64,000 nt of DNA from NCBI RefSeq assembly GCF_000971255.1, contig NZ_BBMC01000002.1, positions 248,001 through 312,000 of the forward strand, in the 5' to 3' direction. The DNA is from Demequina rhizosphaerae (GTDB lineage Bacteria; Actinomycetota; Actinomycetes; Actinomycetales; Demequinaceae). The notes below the pieces were generated by a model. It saw nothing but the letters and a program-made list of their open reading frames with translations. It was not told where the DNA came from and did not search any database. The position numbers and the translations under genes were made by a program. Shown here one piece after another: positions 49,753-61,300 of this stretch. Numbering within the stretch: the stretch's first letter is position 1; each line of letters opens with the position of its first letter.

Positions 49753-49765
49753 TACCCTGGTCTCA
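49753..49765 (+). promoter_or_regulatory. Leaderless promoter of the SRAP gene
   Basis: TACCCT (49753–49758) ends six bases before the ATG at 49765 and there is no ribosome-binding site, so the transcript probably begins at the start codon. Confidence 0.45.
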
Positions 49766-50445
49766 TGTGCGGCCGCTACGCCAACTTCCTCACCGAGCAG
49801 GAGCTCGTCGACGCCTTCGAGATCGCCGTGATCGCGGACGACGCGCGCCTCGCCCCGCGCTACAACATCGGCCCGATGCAGGACACGTCGATCGTGGTGG
49901 CGCGCAAGGAGGAGGGCCGCTCGCTCGAGCTCGCGAAGTGGGGCCTCGTGCCGTCGTGGGCGAAGGACCCCGCGATCGGCTCGCGCATGTTCAACGCGCG
50001 CTCCGAGACCGTCGCGGAGAAGCCGTCCTTCCGCTCCGCCTTCGCCAAGCGGCGCTGCCTAGTCCCGGCCTCGGGCTACTTCGAGTGGACCACCGTCGAC
50101 GGCGTGAAGACCCCCTACTTCATCCACACCGAGGACGGCTCGCCGCTCGCCTTCGCGGGCCTGTTCGAGTTCTGGCGCGAGAAGGCGCTCGGGGACGATG
50201 CGCCGTGGCTGGCGACGTGCTCGATCGTCACCACCGCGTCGCGCGGGGACATGCAGGAGATCCACGACCGCCAGCCGGTCATGCTCCTCAAGGACGAGGC
50301 CGACACGTGGCTCGACCACGAGTCGAGCAAGGACGACCTGTTCGCCGCGATCGCGTCGCCCGAGCCGGCGCTCGTGTGGCACGAGGTGGACCGGGCGGTC
50401 GGCAACATCCGCAACCAGGGCGAGGAGCTCGTCGCTCCCCTCTAG
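49765..50445 (+). CDS. SRAP-domain protein (HMCES/YedK family)
   Basis: Protein of 226 residues that forms a covalent crosslink with abasic sites in single-stranded DNA to protect them. The invariant catalytic residue is Cys2 (MCGRYANF), exposed after removal of Met1. The other conserved residues are N77 (MFNARSET), E107 (PASGYFEW) and H167 (EIHDRQPVML). The start is therefore fixed at the ATG at 49765, although an open frame continues upstream. It is encoded alone, divergent from the tad operon and just ahead of a two-component system. Confidence 0.95.
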   Translation: MCGRYANFLTEQELVDAFEIAVIADDARLAPRYNIGPMQDTSIVVARKEEGRSLELAKWGLVPSWAKDPAIGSRMFNARSETVAEKPSFRSAFAKRRCLVPASGYFEWTTVDGVKTPYFIHTEDGSPLAFAGLFEFWREKALGDDAPWLATCSIVTTASRGDMQEIHDRQPVMLLKDEADTWLDHESSKDDLFAAIASPEPALVWHEVDRAVGNIRNQGEELVAPL

Positions 50446-50477
50446 CACCGCTGTGCGGGGTCCCATCGGCGCGACCT

Positions 50478-50483
50478 TAGAAT
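50478..50483 (+). promoter_or_regulatory. Candidate -10 box of the two-component operon
   Basis: TAGAAT at 50478–50483 stands out in GC-rich surroundings, 31 bases before the GTG start of the response regulator. No strong -35 box is seen. Confidence 0.4.
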
Positions 50484-50513
50484 TGGGCGTCAGCAGAGCG
50501 ACCAGGGAGCGCA

Positions 50514-51227
50514 GTGATCAGGATCGGGATCGTCGAGGACGACGCCGCGTACCGCGACACGCTCATGCAGCACCTCGCCCGCTACGCGGAGGAGCACGCG
50601 CTCGAGCTCGACGTCCGCGACTTCCCGGACGGCAAGGCCGCCGTCCAGGACTACCGCCCGCAGTACGACATCCTGTTCCTCGACGTCGAGATGCCGGGCA
50701 TGGACGGCTTCGAGGCCGCGCACCGGATCCGCGAGGTCGACTCCGACGTCATCATCATCTTCGTCACCAACATGGGCCAGTTCGCCATCCGCGGCTACGA
50801 GGTCGACGCGCTCAGCTACCTGCTCAAGCCCGTGCCGTACTTCGCCTTCGCCCAGGAGCTCACGCGCTCGCTCGCGCGCCTGCGCAAGCGCGAGACGCGC
50901 AGCGTGGTCATCACCGTCAACAACGCCGTGGTGCGGCTCGACCCCGCGGACATCGTCTACGTCGAGTCCGTCAAGCACCGCATCACGGTGCACGGCCTCG
51001 ACCGCGAGTACACGTTCTCGGGCACCCTCAAGGCGCTCGAGGACGAGCTCGCGGACCAGGGCTTCTTCCGCTCCAACAACTGCTACCTCGTCAACCTCCG
51101 TCACGTGCGCAAGGTGGAGCAGGGCGTGAGCGTCATGGTCGGCGGCGATGCCCTCCAGGTGAGCCGCCCCCGCAAGAAGGCCTTCCTCGAGGCGCTCGCC
51201 GCGCACATGGACGGTCAGCGCGCGTGA
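50514..51227 (+). CDS. LytTR-type response regulator
   Basis: Response regulator of 237 residues. The receiver domain has the acidic pair VEDD (residues 7–10) and the phospho-acceptor D57 in LFLDVEMPGMDG. The C-terminal LytTR DNA-binding domain includes ADIVYVESVKHRITVH and FFRSNNCYLVNLRHVRKVE. LytTR regulators typically control bacteriocin, competence, quorum or cell-wall genes. The GTG start follows agggag, and the gene overlaps the sensor kinase gene by four bases. Confidence 0.92.
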   Translation: MIRIGIVEDDAAYRDTLMQHLARYAEEHALELDVRDFPDGKAAVQDYRPQYDILFLDVEMPGMDGFEAAHRIREVDSDVIIIFVTNMGQFAIRGYEVDALSYLLKPVPYFAFAQELTRSLARLRKRETRSVVITVNNAVVRLDPADIVYVESVKHRITVHGLDREYTFSGTLKALEDELADQGFFRSNNCYLVNLRHVRKVEQGVSVMVGGDALQVSRPRKKAFLEALAAHMDGQRA

Positions 51228-52534
51228 TCGAGGACGCCCTCCAGGACATCCCCCGTGCGGTGACCGCGATCGCGGAATGGGGCGCGTGCGTCCTCTACAT
51301 CTCGCTCGTGCCGCGGCGCATCTCGGGCCTCGCGCTCGGCGTCACCCTCGCCGCGGGCCTCGTCGTCATCATGGGCGTCCAGGAACTCGCGGGCACGCTG
51401 CCGCTGGGCCTGTGGTCGCTCGGCATGGTCCTCGCGGCCGTCTCGATGTGGGGGCTCATCCGCGCGTGCGCCGAGGTCGACGGCAAGAGCGCGGCGGACC
51501 TGCTCGCCCGCGCGTTCGTGCTCGCGGAGCTGGTCGCGTCCCTCGCGTGGCAGCTCGACCAGCACTTCTTCGGCGGGTACACGTGGACGCTCGCGCGCTT
51601 CGCGCTCATCGCCGCGGTCCCCGCGGCCGTGTTCACGGCTGTGTGGTTCGCGGAGCGCCGCAACTTCCCGCCCGGGCTGCGCATCGCGGTCGACGGGCGC
51701 ATCCTCGCGTCGACCCTGTCGATCGCGGTCGTGACCTTCCTGCTCTCCAACCTCAGCTTCGTCAGCGCGGACACGCCCTTCAGCGGTCGCGACGGACGCG
51801 AGATCTTCTACATCCGCACGCTCGTCGACCTCGCCGGCTTCATCGCGCTGTACGCGATGCGCAGCCAGCGCCTCCAGCTCCAGCGCGCGGTCGAGGTGCA
51901 GTCGATGAACTCGCTCCTGCACCACCAGCACCAGCAGTACCTGCGCTCGCGCCACGAGCGCGAGGCCGTCAACGCCCGGTACCACGACATGAAGCACTAC
52001 ATCGCGGCGATCCGCGACGAGTCCGACTCGTCGGTCCGCTCCGGGATGGTCGACCAGCTGGAGGCGTCGCTGCGCGGCTACGGCGCGACCGCGGTCGACA
52101 CCGGCAACGGCGTGGTCGACACCGTGCTCGCCAGCAAGACCGCCGAGGCGGAGCTGCAGGGCATCACGGTGACGAGCGTGGTCGACGGCTCCGTGGTGGA
52201 CTTCATGGAGGTCATGGACATCGTCACGGTGTTCGGCAACGCGCTCGACAACGCGATCGAGGCGACCGCGCGCGTGCCCGACCCCGACCGCCGGCTCGTG
52301 CGCGTCGCCGTCTACAGCCAGGGTCACTTCGCGATCCTGCGCTTCGAGAACTGGTTCGGCCGCGACCTGGTGCTGTACGACGGCCTCCCGGCGACCACCA
52401 AGGACGACGCCCAGCACCACGGCTACGGCCTCAAGAACATCCGCCAGGCGGCCGAGCGGTACGACGGCTCGATGACCGTCGAGACGACGGACGGCTGGTT
52501 CGTGCTCCGCATGCTCGTGCCGATCCCCAACTGA
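51224..52534 (+). CDS. GHKL sensor histidine kinase (AgrC/LytS-like)
   Basis: Membrane sensor of 436 residues. The N-terminal 210 residues form about six hydrophobic segments without a known sensor domain. A short helical linker leads to the phospho-acceptor region RYHDMKHYIAAIRDE (H254), then the GHKL ATPase with the N-box VFGNALDNAIEA and HHGYGLKNIRQAAERY. The GTG overlaps the regulator stop. Such LytTR/GHKL pairs often sense peptides, but no precursor-peptide or processing gene is visible here, so the signal is unknown. Confidence 0.9.
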   Translation: MIEDALQDIPRAVTAIAEWGACVLYISLVPRRISGLALGVTLAAGLVVIMGVQELAGTLPLGLWSLGMVLAAVSMWGLIRACAEVDGKSAADLLARAFVLAELVASLAWQLDQHFFGGYTWTLARFALIAAVPAAVFTAVWFAERRNFPPGLRIAVDGRILASTLSIAVVTFLLSNLSFVSADTPFSGRDGREIFYIRTLVDLAGFIALYAMRSQRLQLQRAVEVQSMNSLLHHQHQQYLRSRHEREAVNARYHDMKHYIAAIRDESDSSVRSGMVDQLEASLRGYGATAVDTGNGVVDTVLASKTAEAELQGITVTSVVDGSVVDFMEVMDIVTVFGNALDNAIEATARVPDPDRRLVRVAVYSQGHFAILRFENWFGRDLVLYDGLPATTKDDAQHHGYGLKNIRQAAERYDGSMTVETTDGWFVLRMLVPIPN

Positions 52535-52577
52535 GGCGCGCCGCCGCGCGCCCACCGGCGCATCGTCCCCGCCCGGG

Positions 52578-54777
<2,200 letters not shown>

Positions 54778-54786
54778 CGCGGCTCC

Positions 54787-55515
54787 TTATCCGTCCCGGC
54801 TGTCGTCGCGCGCCGGCTCGGCGCCCGCGCGCTCGGAGACCGTCGCTGCCACCGGCGCGGTGCCGGGCTCGCCGTCAGAGGAGGACACGATACCCGAATT
54901 GTCCTCAGATGCCGTAATTGCCTCGTCCTCGGGGACGCGCTTGAAGATGATCTTGAAGATCGGGAAGAACACCCAGAACGAGATCGCCGAGTTGATGATC
55001 ATCGTGAGGACGTCGGCCATGGTCTCGCCGGTGGAGCCCCAGCCGAGGGTGTCGATGAAGAAGTCGTACACGGGGGCCTTGTAGAAGCCCTGCGCGGCGG
55101 CGGCGATGAACGTGATCGCGACGTACGCGATGAAGTACCACATGGCGGCGCGCCACGCCGAGGTGTTCGACTTGAAGGTGACGTTGCGCTGCAGGAAGAA
55201 GTTGATGATCTGCGCGATCGCCAGCGTGATCTGCACCGAGAGGAAGTAGGCGAGGCCGCCGCCGCCCTCGGGCAGCGCGCCGGCCGCGTAGTCGAACATG
55301 TAGTACTGCGAGCCGTCCACGTTCGACCCGACCGGCAGCACCTGGAAGTCGACGTTGATGAGGTTGGTCGTGTCGAGCCACGCGCGCAGCAGCGGCATGA
55401 GCGCGAGCTGGAGCGCGGTCACCGCGTTCGAGAACACGAAGAACATGAGGAACTGGGCGGTGCCGGGGCGGCGCTCCTCGAAGCGGCGCCACATGCGGAC
55501 GATCGGTGCGAACAT
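54787..55515 (-). CDS. GtrA-like membrane protein
   Basis: Membrane protein of 242 residues with four to five hydrophobic segments, including LMFFVFSNAVTALQLALMP and ITLAIAQIINFFLQRNVTFK; the last contains the N-F-x-x-x-R-x-x-T-F pattern typical of GtrA family proteins, which help move lipid-linked sugars across the membrane. The C-terminus is a charged, disordered tail of about 40 residues. ATG at 55515 follows ggagag. The gene sits between a GH3 glycosidase and a GT2 transferase and fits a glycan-decoration pathway. Confidence 0.82.
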   Translation of the reverse strand: MFAPIVRMWRRFEERRPGTAQFLMFFVFSNAVTALQLALMPLLRAWLDTTNLINVDFQVLPVGSNVDGSQYYMFDYAAGALPEGGGGLAYFLSVQITLAIAQIINFFLQRNVTFKSNTSAWRAAMWYFIAYVAITFIAAAAQGFYKAPVYDFFIDTLGWGSTGETMADVLTMIINSAISFWVFFPIFKIIFKRVPEDEAITASEDNSGIVSSSDGEPGTAPVAATVSERAGAEPARDDSRDG

Positions 55516-55541
55516 CGTTGGTCTCTCCAGGTGCAGGGGGG

Positions 55542-57971
55542 TCAGGCGCTGACGCGCTCGGGGGTGGCGGCGGAGGCGGCGGCGAGCTGGGCCTCGAGCT
55601 CGCGGCTCGCGCGCCTGTTGCGCCCGAAGCCCGAGATCAGGCCGCCGAGGCCGCGCAGGTGCCTGCCGTTGACGAGGGTGACGATCGAGCCGACCATCTC
55701 CTGGCTCACGGCGCCGTTGGTCATCTTGCCGATCGCGCGGAACGGCATGTTGTAGAGGAAGTACAGGTTGAGGTCGGGCTTGCCCTTGCGCTCGGCGCGG
55801 GCGATGAGCGACCGGAGCACGGACGCCGCGAGGCGCGCGAGCGGGCTGGGCGCCTGGTGCATGGCGAGCAGCGGGTCGTTGGGCCCGAGCGCGCGGCGCT
55901 CGGTCGTGACCGCGGGGATCGGGTGGCCGAGCAGCTGCGCGAACTCCGCGTCGGACACCTGGGCGACCTGGCCCGAGTAGTACGCCGGCAGCTCCGCGAC
56001 GCCGTCCATCGTGGCGGTCTCCCCCGCCACCTCCACGGTGCCCTCGCCGCGGATGTCCTCGACGGAGGCGCCGACCCCGACCCAGTACCGGCCGGCCTCG
56101 ACGGCCCACGCGCCGCGGCTCGCGCTGTAGTGGCGGAACGTGTACTCGTCGAACGGCACGGTGACCGTGACGCTGGCGCCCGGCTCGAGCGCGACCTTGC
56201 GGAAACCCTTGAGCTCGCGCACGGGGCGGTGCACGCCGGTCGACGAGCGGCCCACGTAGACCTGCGCGACCTCGGCGCCGGCGACGGCGCCCGTGTTCGT
56301 CACCGTGAACGTGATGCCGGCGTCGTCCACCGCGACGTCCGAGTACTCGAACGTCGTGTAGCTGAGGCCGTAGCCGAACGGGAAGAGCGAGGGCGCGTGC
56401 GCGGTGAGGTAGTAGCGATAGCCGACGTACAGGCCCTCGCGGTACTCGGCCGTCTCGGCGCGGCCCGGGTAGTACGCGTGGCTGGGGTTGTCCTCGAGGT
56501 GGAGCGGGTACGTCTCGGCGAGGCGGCCCGACGGGTTCACCTCGCCCGTGAGGACGGCGACCGTCGCCTCGGCGCCCGCCTGGCCGCCGAGGTAGCCGTG
56601 CAGGACCGCGCGGGCGTCGTCGATCCAGGGCATCTCCACCACGGATCCGGCGGACAGCACCACGACGATGCGGTCGGTCGCCTGACGGAGGCGGTTGAGC
56701 AGCACCACCTGGTTGTGCGGCAGCTCGAGGTGGGTGCGGTCGTTGCCCTCGGACTCGCTCGTCTCGTCGAGGCCCAGGTACAGCAGCACCACGTCGGCGT
56801 CGCGCGCCGCCGCGACGGCCTCGGTCGCGAGCGCCTCGTCCTCGCCGCCGGTGCGGCGGAAGCCCTGCGCGTAGGTCACGAGGTCGAGCGACGATGCGGT
56901 GATCGCCTCGACCGCGGACGAGAGGCGCGTCGGGTTGACGAGCGACGAGCCGGCGCCCTGGTAGCGGGGCGTCTCCGCGAAGTCGCCGATGACGGCGATG
57001 CGGGTGCCCGAGGCGAGCGGGAGGAGGTCGTCGTCGTTCTTGAGCAGCACGTGGCTCGCCTCGGCGACCCGGCGCGCGAGCGCGTGGTGCGCCTCGACGT
57101 CGACGGCGCGGGCGAGCGAGGGGTCGATCCGCTCGACGAGCACTCGGATCTCCGCGACGCGGACGTCGAGCTGCTCCTCGGTGAGGTCCCCGGCGGCGAC
57201 CGCGTCGAGCAGCTGGCGCGCCGAGTCGAGGCCGGGCGACGGCATCTCGAGGGTGCCGCCCGCCTTGACCGCCTGGACGGCGTCGTTCGAGCCGCCCCAG
57301 TCGGAGACGACGGCCCCGTCGAAGCCCCACTCGTCGCGCAGGATGTCCTGCAGGAGGTGGGTGCTCTCGTGGGCGTACTCGCCGTTGACCTTGTTGTACG
57401 AGGACATGATGGCCTTCGGCGCGGCCTCGCGCACCACCATCTCGAACGCGGTGAGGTAGATCTCGCGGAGCGTGCGCTCGTCGACCACGGAGTCGCTCGC
57501 CATGCGGCGGTGCTCCTGGCTGTTGGCGGCGAAGTGCTTGGGGCACGCGGACACGCCCTGCGACTGGATGCCGCGCACGTAGGCGCCGGCGAGCTTGCCC
57601 GACAGGTACGGGTCCTCGGAGAAGTACTCGAAGTTGCGGCCGCACAGCGGCGAGCGCTTGATGTTGAGGCCGGGGCCGAGCACGACGTCGACGTCGAGGG
57701 CGGCCGCCTCCGCGCCGAGGGCCTCGCCCACCTGCATCGCGAGGTCGAGGTCCCACGAGTTGGCCACGGTCGCCGCGGTCGGGAAGCACGTCGCCTTGGC
57801 GGACGCGTTGATCCCGAGGTGGTCGCCCGAGCCCAGCTGCTTGCGGATGCCGTGCGGGCCGTCCGACAGGTTGAGGGCGCGGATGCCGGCACGCTCGATG
57901 GCGCGGGTCTCCCAGACGCTGGCGCCGCTGAGCAGCGCGGCCTTCTCGAGGAGGCTGAGCTCGTCGGTCAT
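55542..57971 (-). CDS. GH3 beta-glycosidase, cytosolic type
   Basis: Glycoside hydrolase family 3 enzyme of 809 residues in the usual order: N-terminal (beta/alpha)8 domain with KHFAANSQEHRR and the nucleophile aspartate in AVVSDWGGSND (D224), alpha/beta sandwich domain (about residues 300–510, VILLYLGLDETSESEGNDR-like segment), and a fibronectin-III-like domain near 560–640. There is no signal peptide, so it acts inside the cell. An extra C-terminal extension after about residue 650 carries no recognised domain. The ATG has agaaaggaag upstream. It is first in a run with GtrA, GT2 and glf genes. Sugar specificity (glucose, xylose or galactofuranose) is open. Confidence 0.9.
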   Translation of the reverse strand: MTDELSLLEKAALLSGASVWETRAIERAGIRALNLSDGPHGIRKQLGSGDHLGINASAKATCFPTAATVANSWDLDLAMQVGEALGAEAAALDVDVVLGPGLNIKRSPLCGRNFEYFSEDPYLSGKLAGAYVRGIQSQGVSACPKHFAANSQEHRRMASDSVVDERTLREIYLTAFEMVVREAAPKAIMSSYNKVNGEYAHESTHLLQDILRDEWGFDGAVVSDWGGSNDAVQAVKAGGTLEMPSPGLDSARQLLDAVAAGDLTEEQLDVRVAEIRVLVERIDPSLARAVDVEAHHALARRVAEASHVLLKNDDDLLPLASGTRIAVIGDFAETPRYQGAGSSLVNPTRLSSAVEAITASSLDLVTYAQGFRRTGGEDEALATEAVAAARDADVVLLYLGLDETSESEGNDRTHLELPHNQVVLLNRLRQATDRIVVVLSAGSVVEMPWIDDARAVLHGYLGGQAGAEATVAVLTGEVNPSGRLAETYPLHLEDNPSHAYYPGRAETAEYREGLYVGYRYYLTAHAPSLFPFGYGLSYTTFEYSDVAVDDAGITFTVTNTGAVAGAEVAQVYVGRSSTGVHRPVRELKGFRKVALEPGASVTVTVPFDEYTFRHYSASRGAWAVEAGRYWVGVGASVEDIRGEGTVEVAGETATMDGVAELPAYYSGQVAQVSDAEFAQLLGHPIPAVTTERRALGPNDPLLAMHQAPSPLARLAASVLRSLIARAERKGKPDLNLYFLYNMPFRAIGKMTNGAVSQEMVGSIVTLVNGRHLRGLGGLISGFGRNRRASRELEAQLAAASAATPERVSA

Positions 57972-58225
57972 CGTGTCGCTTCCTTTCTGGTCCGCTCGCG
58001 GCTGCCGTACCCCGGCGACGTTGTCCGGGGGCCGAGCGATGTCGGGAGCGTTCGTGGGCCGGATATCTGCGCTGTCGCCGTTGACGACGGTCCGGGCTCC
58101 ACGGAGAGTTCGGTGAGTCAATTAAGCCCGAGCGGCAAGGGCCCCGGTGACCGCGATGCACAACCTGCTCAACCGGTCGCACGTTCTGTCGCCGCCCGTG
58201 CCGCCTGCCTGGCAGATGCCCGATT

Positions 58226-58237
58226 CGTACCGGTACG
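58226..58237. promoter_or_regulatory. Palindrome in the GH3 promoter region
   Basis: CGTACCGGTACG is a perfect 12-base palindrome in the 348-base gap between two GH3 genes, beyond the terminator of the upstream one. It could be an operator (LacI-type sites have a similar central ccgg/cg symmetry), but it lies about 255 bases from the downstream start. The rest of the gap shows a TTGACT on the minus strand near 58113–58118 and no gene. Confidence 0.4.
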
Positions 58238-58259
58238 CGGGGTGCGCTCCTACGCGCGC

Positions 58260-58304
58260 CGACGGGGCGGCGGGCCTGCGCGTGGCAGGTCCGCCGCCCC
58301 GTCG
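58260..58304 (-). terminator. Terminator of the membrane-anchored GH3 gene
   Basis: CGACGGGGCGGCGG and CCGCCGCCCCGTCG pair as a 14-base stem, with an inner CCTGC/GCAGG pairing, 15 bases after the stop codon. Confidence 0.82.
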
Positions 58305-58319
58305 TGGAGCGTCGCCGGA

Positions 58320-61300
58320 TCAGGCGTTGACGAGCACGTCCGAGTCGACCTTCTCGGACGTCGAGGCACGGTGACGGCGCACGCGGCGCACCACCATGAA
58401 CACGCCGCCCAGGACCAGGAGGCCCACCGCGACCGTCGAGACGATCTGGATGTAGACCCACGTGGGCGGGGTGTAGGCCACCGTCGCGCCCGGCGCGAGG
58501 CCGTCCATCGCGTTGGAGTTCGCGACCGTGTACAGGATGTTGTGGGTCGCGTTGCGGATGTCGGTCACGGCCTTGGCGGACGTCGTGTCGCCGAAGGACT
58601 TCGACGGCTGGAACGTCAGCGTGAGGTCGGTGCCCGCCGAGATCCCCTGGTTGGGGTTCATGTACGGGTACAGGTTGAAGTCCGAGATCACGAAGCCCTC
58701 GAAGCCCCACTCGGTGCGCAGCACGTCGGTGAGGAGCGCCTCCGAGCCGCCGGCCCAGGTGGAGCCGATGCGGTTGAAGGAGCTCATCACGCCGCCGAGG
58801 CCGATGGTGGCCTGCGCCGTGGTGCCCTCGTCGTCGGCGATGTAGGTCACGTCCATCGAGACGTCCTTGACGGCCATCTCGAAGGGCTTGAGGTAGACCT
58901 CGCGGATCGCCTGCTCGGTCGCCCAGGTGGCCACGCCGTTGTTGACGCGGTTGGTCTCCTGCTCGTTGAGCGCGAAGTGCTTGACCGTGACGTACACGCC
59001 CTTGGTCGCGACACCGTTGGCCACCGAGGTCGCCATCGCGCCGGACAGGAGCGGGTCCTCCGAGTAGTACTCGAAGTTGCGGCCCGCGAACGGCGAGCGG
59101 TGCATGTTCATCGCCGGCGCGTACCAGCCGTTGATGCCCTTCTGCAGCGCCTCGTTGCCGAGCATCGTGCCCATGGCGTTGCCGAGCTCGACGTCCCACG
59201 TCTGGGCGATGAGCACCTCGGACGGGTAGGCGACGCCGTTGATCGACGAGTTGATGAAGGACGAGAAGCCGGCCGGGCCGTCGGGCTCGAGCGTCTGGGG
59301 CTTGCCGATCGAGCCGATGGGCGCGGTCTGGTACGCGCCGTTGAGCAGCACGTCGGTCATCTCGCCCACGGTCAGCGAGTCGAGCAGCTCGTCCCACTGC
59401 GGGTCGTCCTTGGCGAGGCCTCGCAGGTCGATGAGCGCGAGGTCCGAGTCGGCGCCGGTCGTGGGCTTGTCGCCCTCGAAGCCGGCGGCCGCGGCGTCGT
59501 AGTCCCACGCCTCGAAGCCCTCGACGATCGCGTCGGAGGCGACCATCTGCTCGGCGGTGGGGGCCGTCGGGAAGGTGCCAGCGAAGTCCGCACGCGAGAA
59601 GACCGGGATCTTGCCGGCCTCGCCCGTGGTGGTGAAGTTCGCGGAGACGTCGTCGAACTGGTTGGTCACCGCGGCCGCGTCGGACGCACGGTGGTCGTCG
59701 CCGGCGTAGACCACGTCGGAGTCCACCGTGTAGACGAAGGGTTCGGTGCCCTCGGCCACGGTGTGCGAGTCGGTCTGCACGGTGATCTCGTAGTCGCCGG
59801 CCTCGAGCACGTACGCGGCGTTCTCGAGGTAGTCGTAGGACGCCATGTCCTCGACCGCGAGCTCGATGGTGACGGACTCCGAGGCACCCGGCTCGATCAC
59901 GCCGGTCTTGGCGAAGCCGCCCAGAACCACCTCGGACTTCTCGATGCCGCCCGCGGTGTAGGGGGCGGAGTAGTACAGCTCCACCACGTCGCGGCCCGCG
60001 ACGTCGCCGGTGTTGGTGACGTCGACCGTCACCGCGATGGTGCCGTCGACGGCGCCCGCCTCGGTGCCGGCGACCTCCCACGCGAAGTCGGTGTAGCTGA
60101 GGCCGTAGCCGAACGGGTACACCACCGCGTCGTCGTAGTCGATGAAGCCCTCGGCGGCCGCGGTCTCGTAGTACCGGTAGCCGAAGTAGATGCCCTCGGC
60201 GTGGTTGACGAACGGCGCGTCGGACGTGACGGTCGCGTTCGAGGTCGCGGACTCGGTCGCGGAGACCGGGTAGGACGCCTCGATGTTGTCGTAGACGAAG
60301 CTGCCGAAGTTGTTCCAGGTCGGGTCGGCGGTGAAGTCCGCGGCCCACGTGTCGACCGTGCGGCCCGACGGGTTGACGTCACCGGCGAGGATCGAGCCGA
60401 GGGCGTTGAAGCCGGTCGCGCCGGGCGAGCCGGCGAGGAGGATCGCGTCGATCTCGGGGTCGTCCTGCAGGGAGCCGAGCTCCATCGTGGTGGAGGCGTT
60501 GACCACGACCACGACCTTGTCGAAGCTGTCCTTGGCGAGGGCGATCGTCGCCTTCTCGTCCTGGTTGAGCTCGAGCTGGTGCTCGCCCTCCTGGGCGCGC
60601 GGGTCCACGTTCTCGGGGTTCGCGATGTCGAGCATGTCCTGCGCGAGGTCGCCGCCCTCGCCGCCCGGACGGCCGATCACGACGATCGCGGCGTCGTCGT
60701 AGTCGCCGAAGGTCGCCGACTGGGCCTCGTAGCCGTCGATCTGCATCTCGCCGATCGTGTAGGTCGAGGACATCGGCAGGTCCATCTCGATGTGGCCGCG
60801 CTTGTTCTCCTCGGCGTAAGCCGAGATCGCGTCGTAGACCGGCGCGTTGATCGAGAAGCCGGCGTTCTCGAGGCCCGCGCGCACGTCGACCGCGGAGTTG
60901 GTGTCGACCGAGCCGGAGCCCGAGCCGCCGAACACCGGGTCGGCGGCCGCGCGGCCCAGGAGGGTCACGGCCGAGCCCGAGCCCAGCGGCAGCGCGCCGT
61001 CCTCGTTCTTCGCCAGGACGATGCCGCCCGCGGCGATGTCCTCGACGAGGTCCTTGGCGGCGGCGTCGACCTCGTCCATGTCGGCGAAGTCGGACTCGTA
61101 GTACGAGGTGTCCCAATCCGCGGACTCGTCGGAGTTCGTGAACGTGTAGGTGCCCGAGCCGAGCTGCGATGCGACCCAGCCGCCCGCGATGACGAGCGCC
61201 ATGTTCGCGACGATGGTCAGCGCGGTCACGAGCGCGAGCACGGGTAGCCAGATGGACAGGTACTTCTTGTTGGACATCCGCTTCCTTGCGGGTGCGGCGT

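Noticed and set aside
55506..61247. A 1913-codon open frame on the plus strand opposite the GH3 genes
   Set aside because: It is the antisense shadow of GC-rich genes (Arg/Val/Gly/Ala-rich, no domain); the minus-strand GH3 frames have complete catalytic motifs and ribosome sites.
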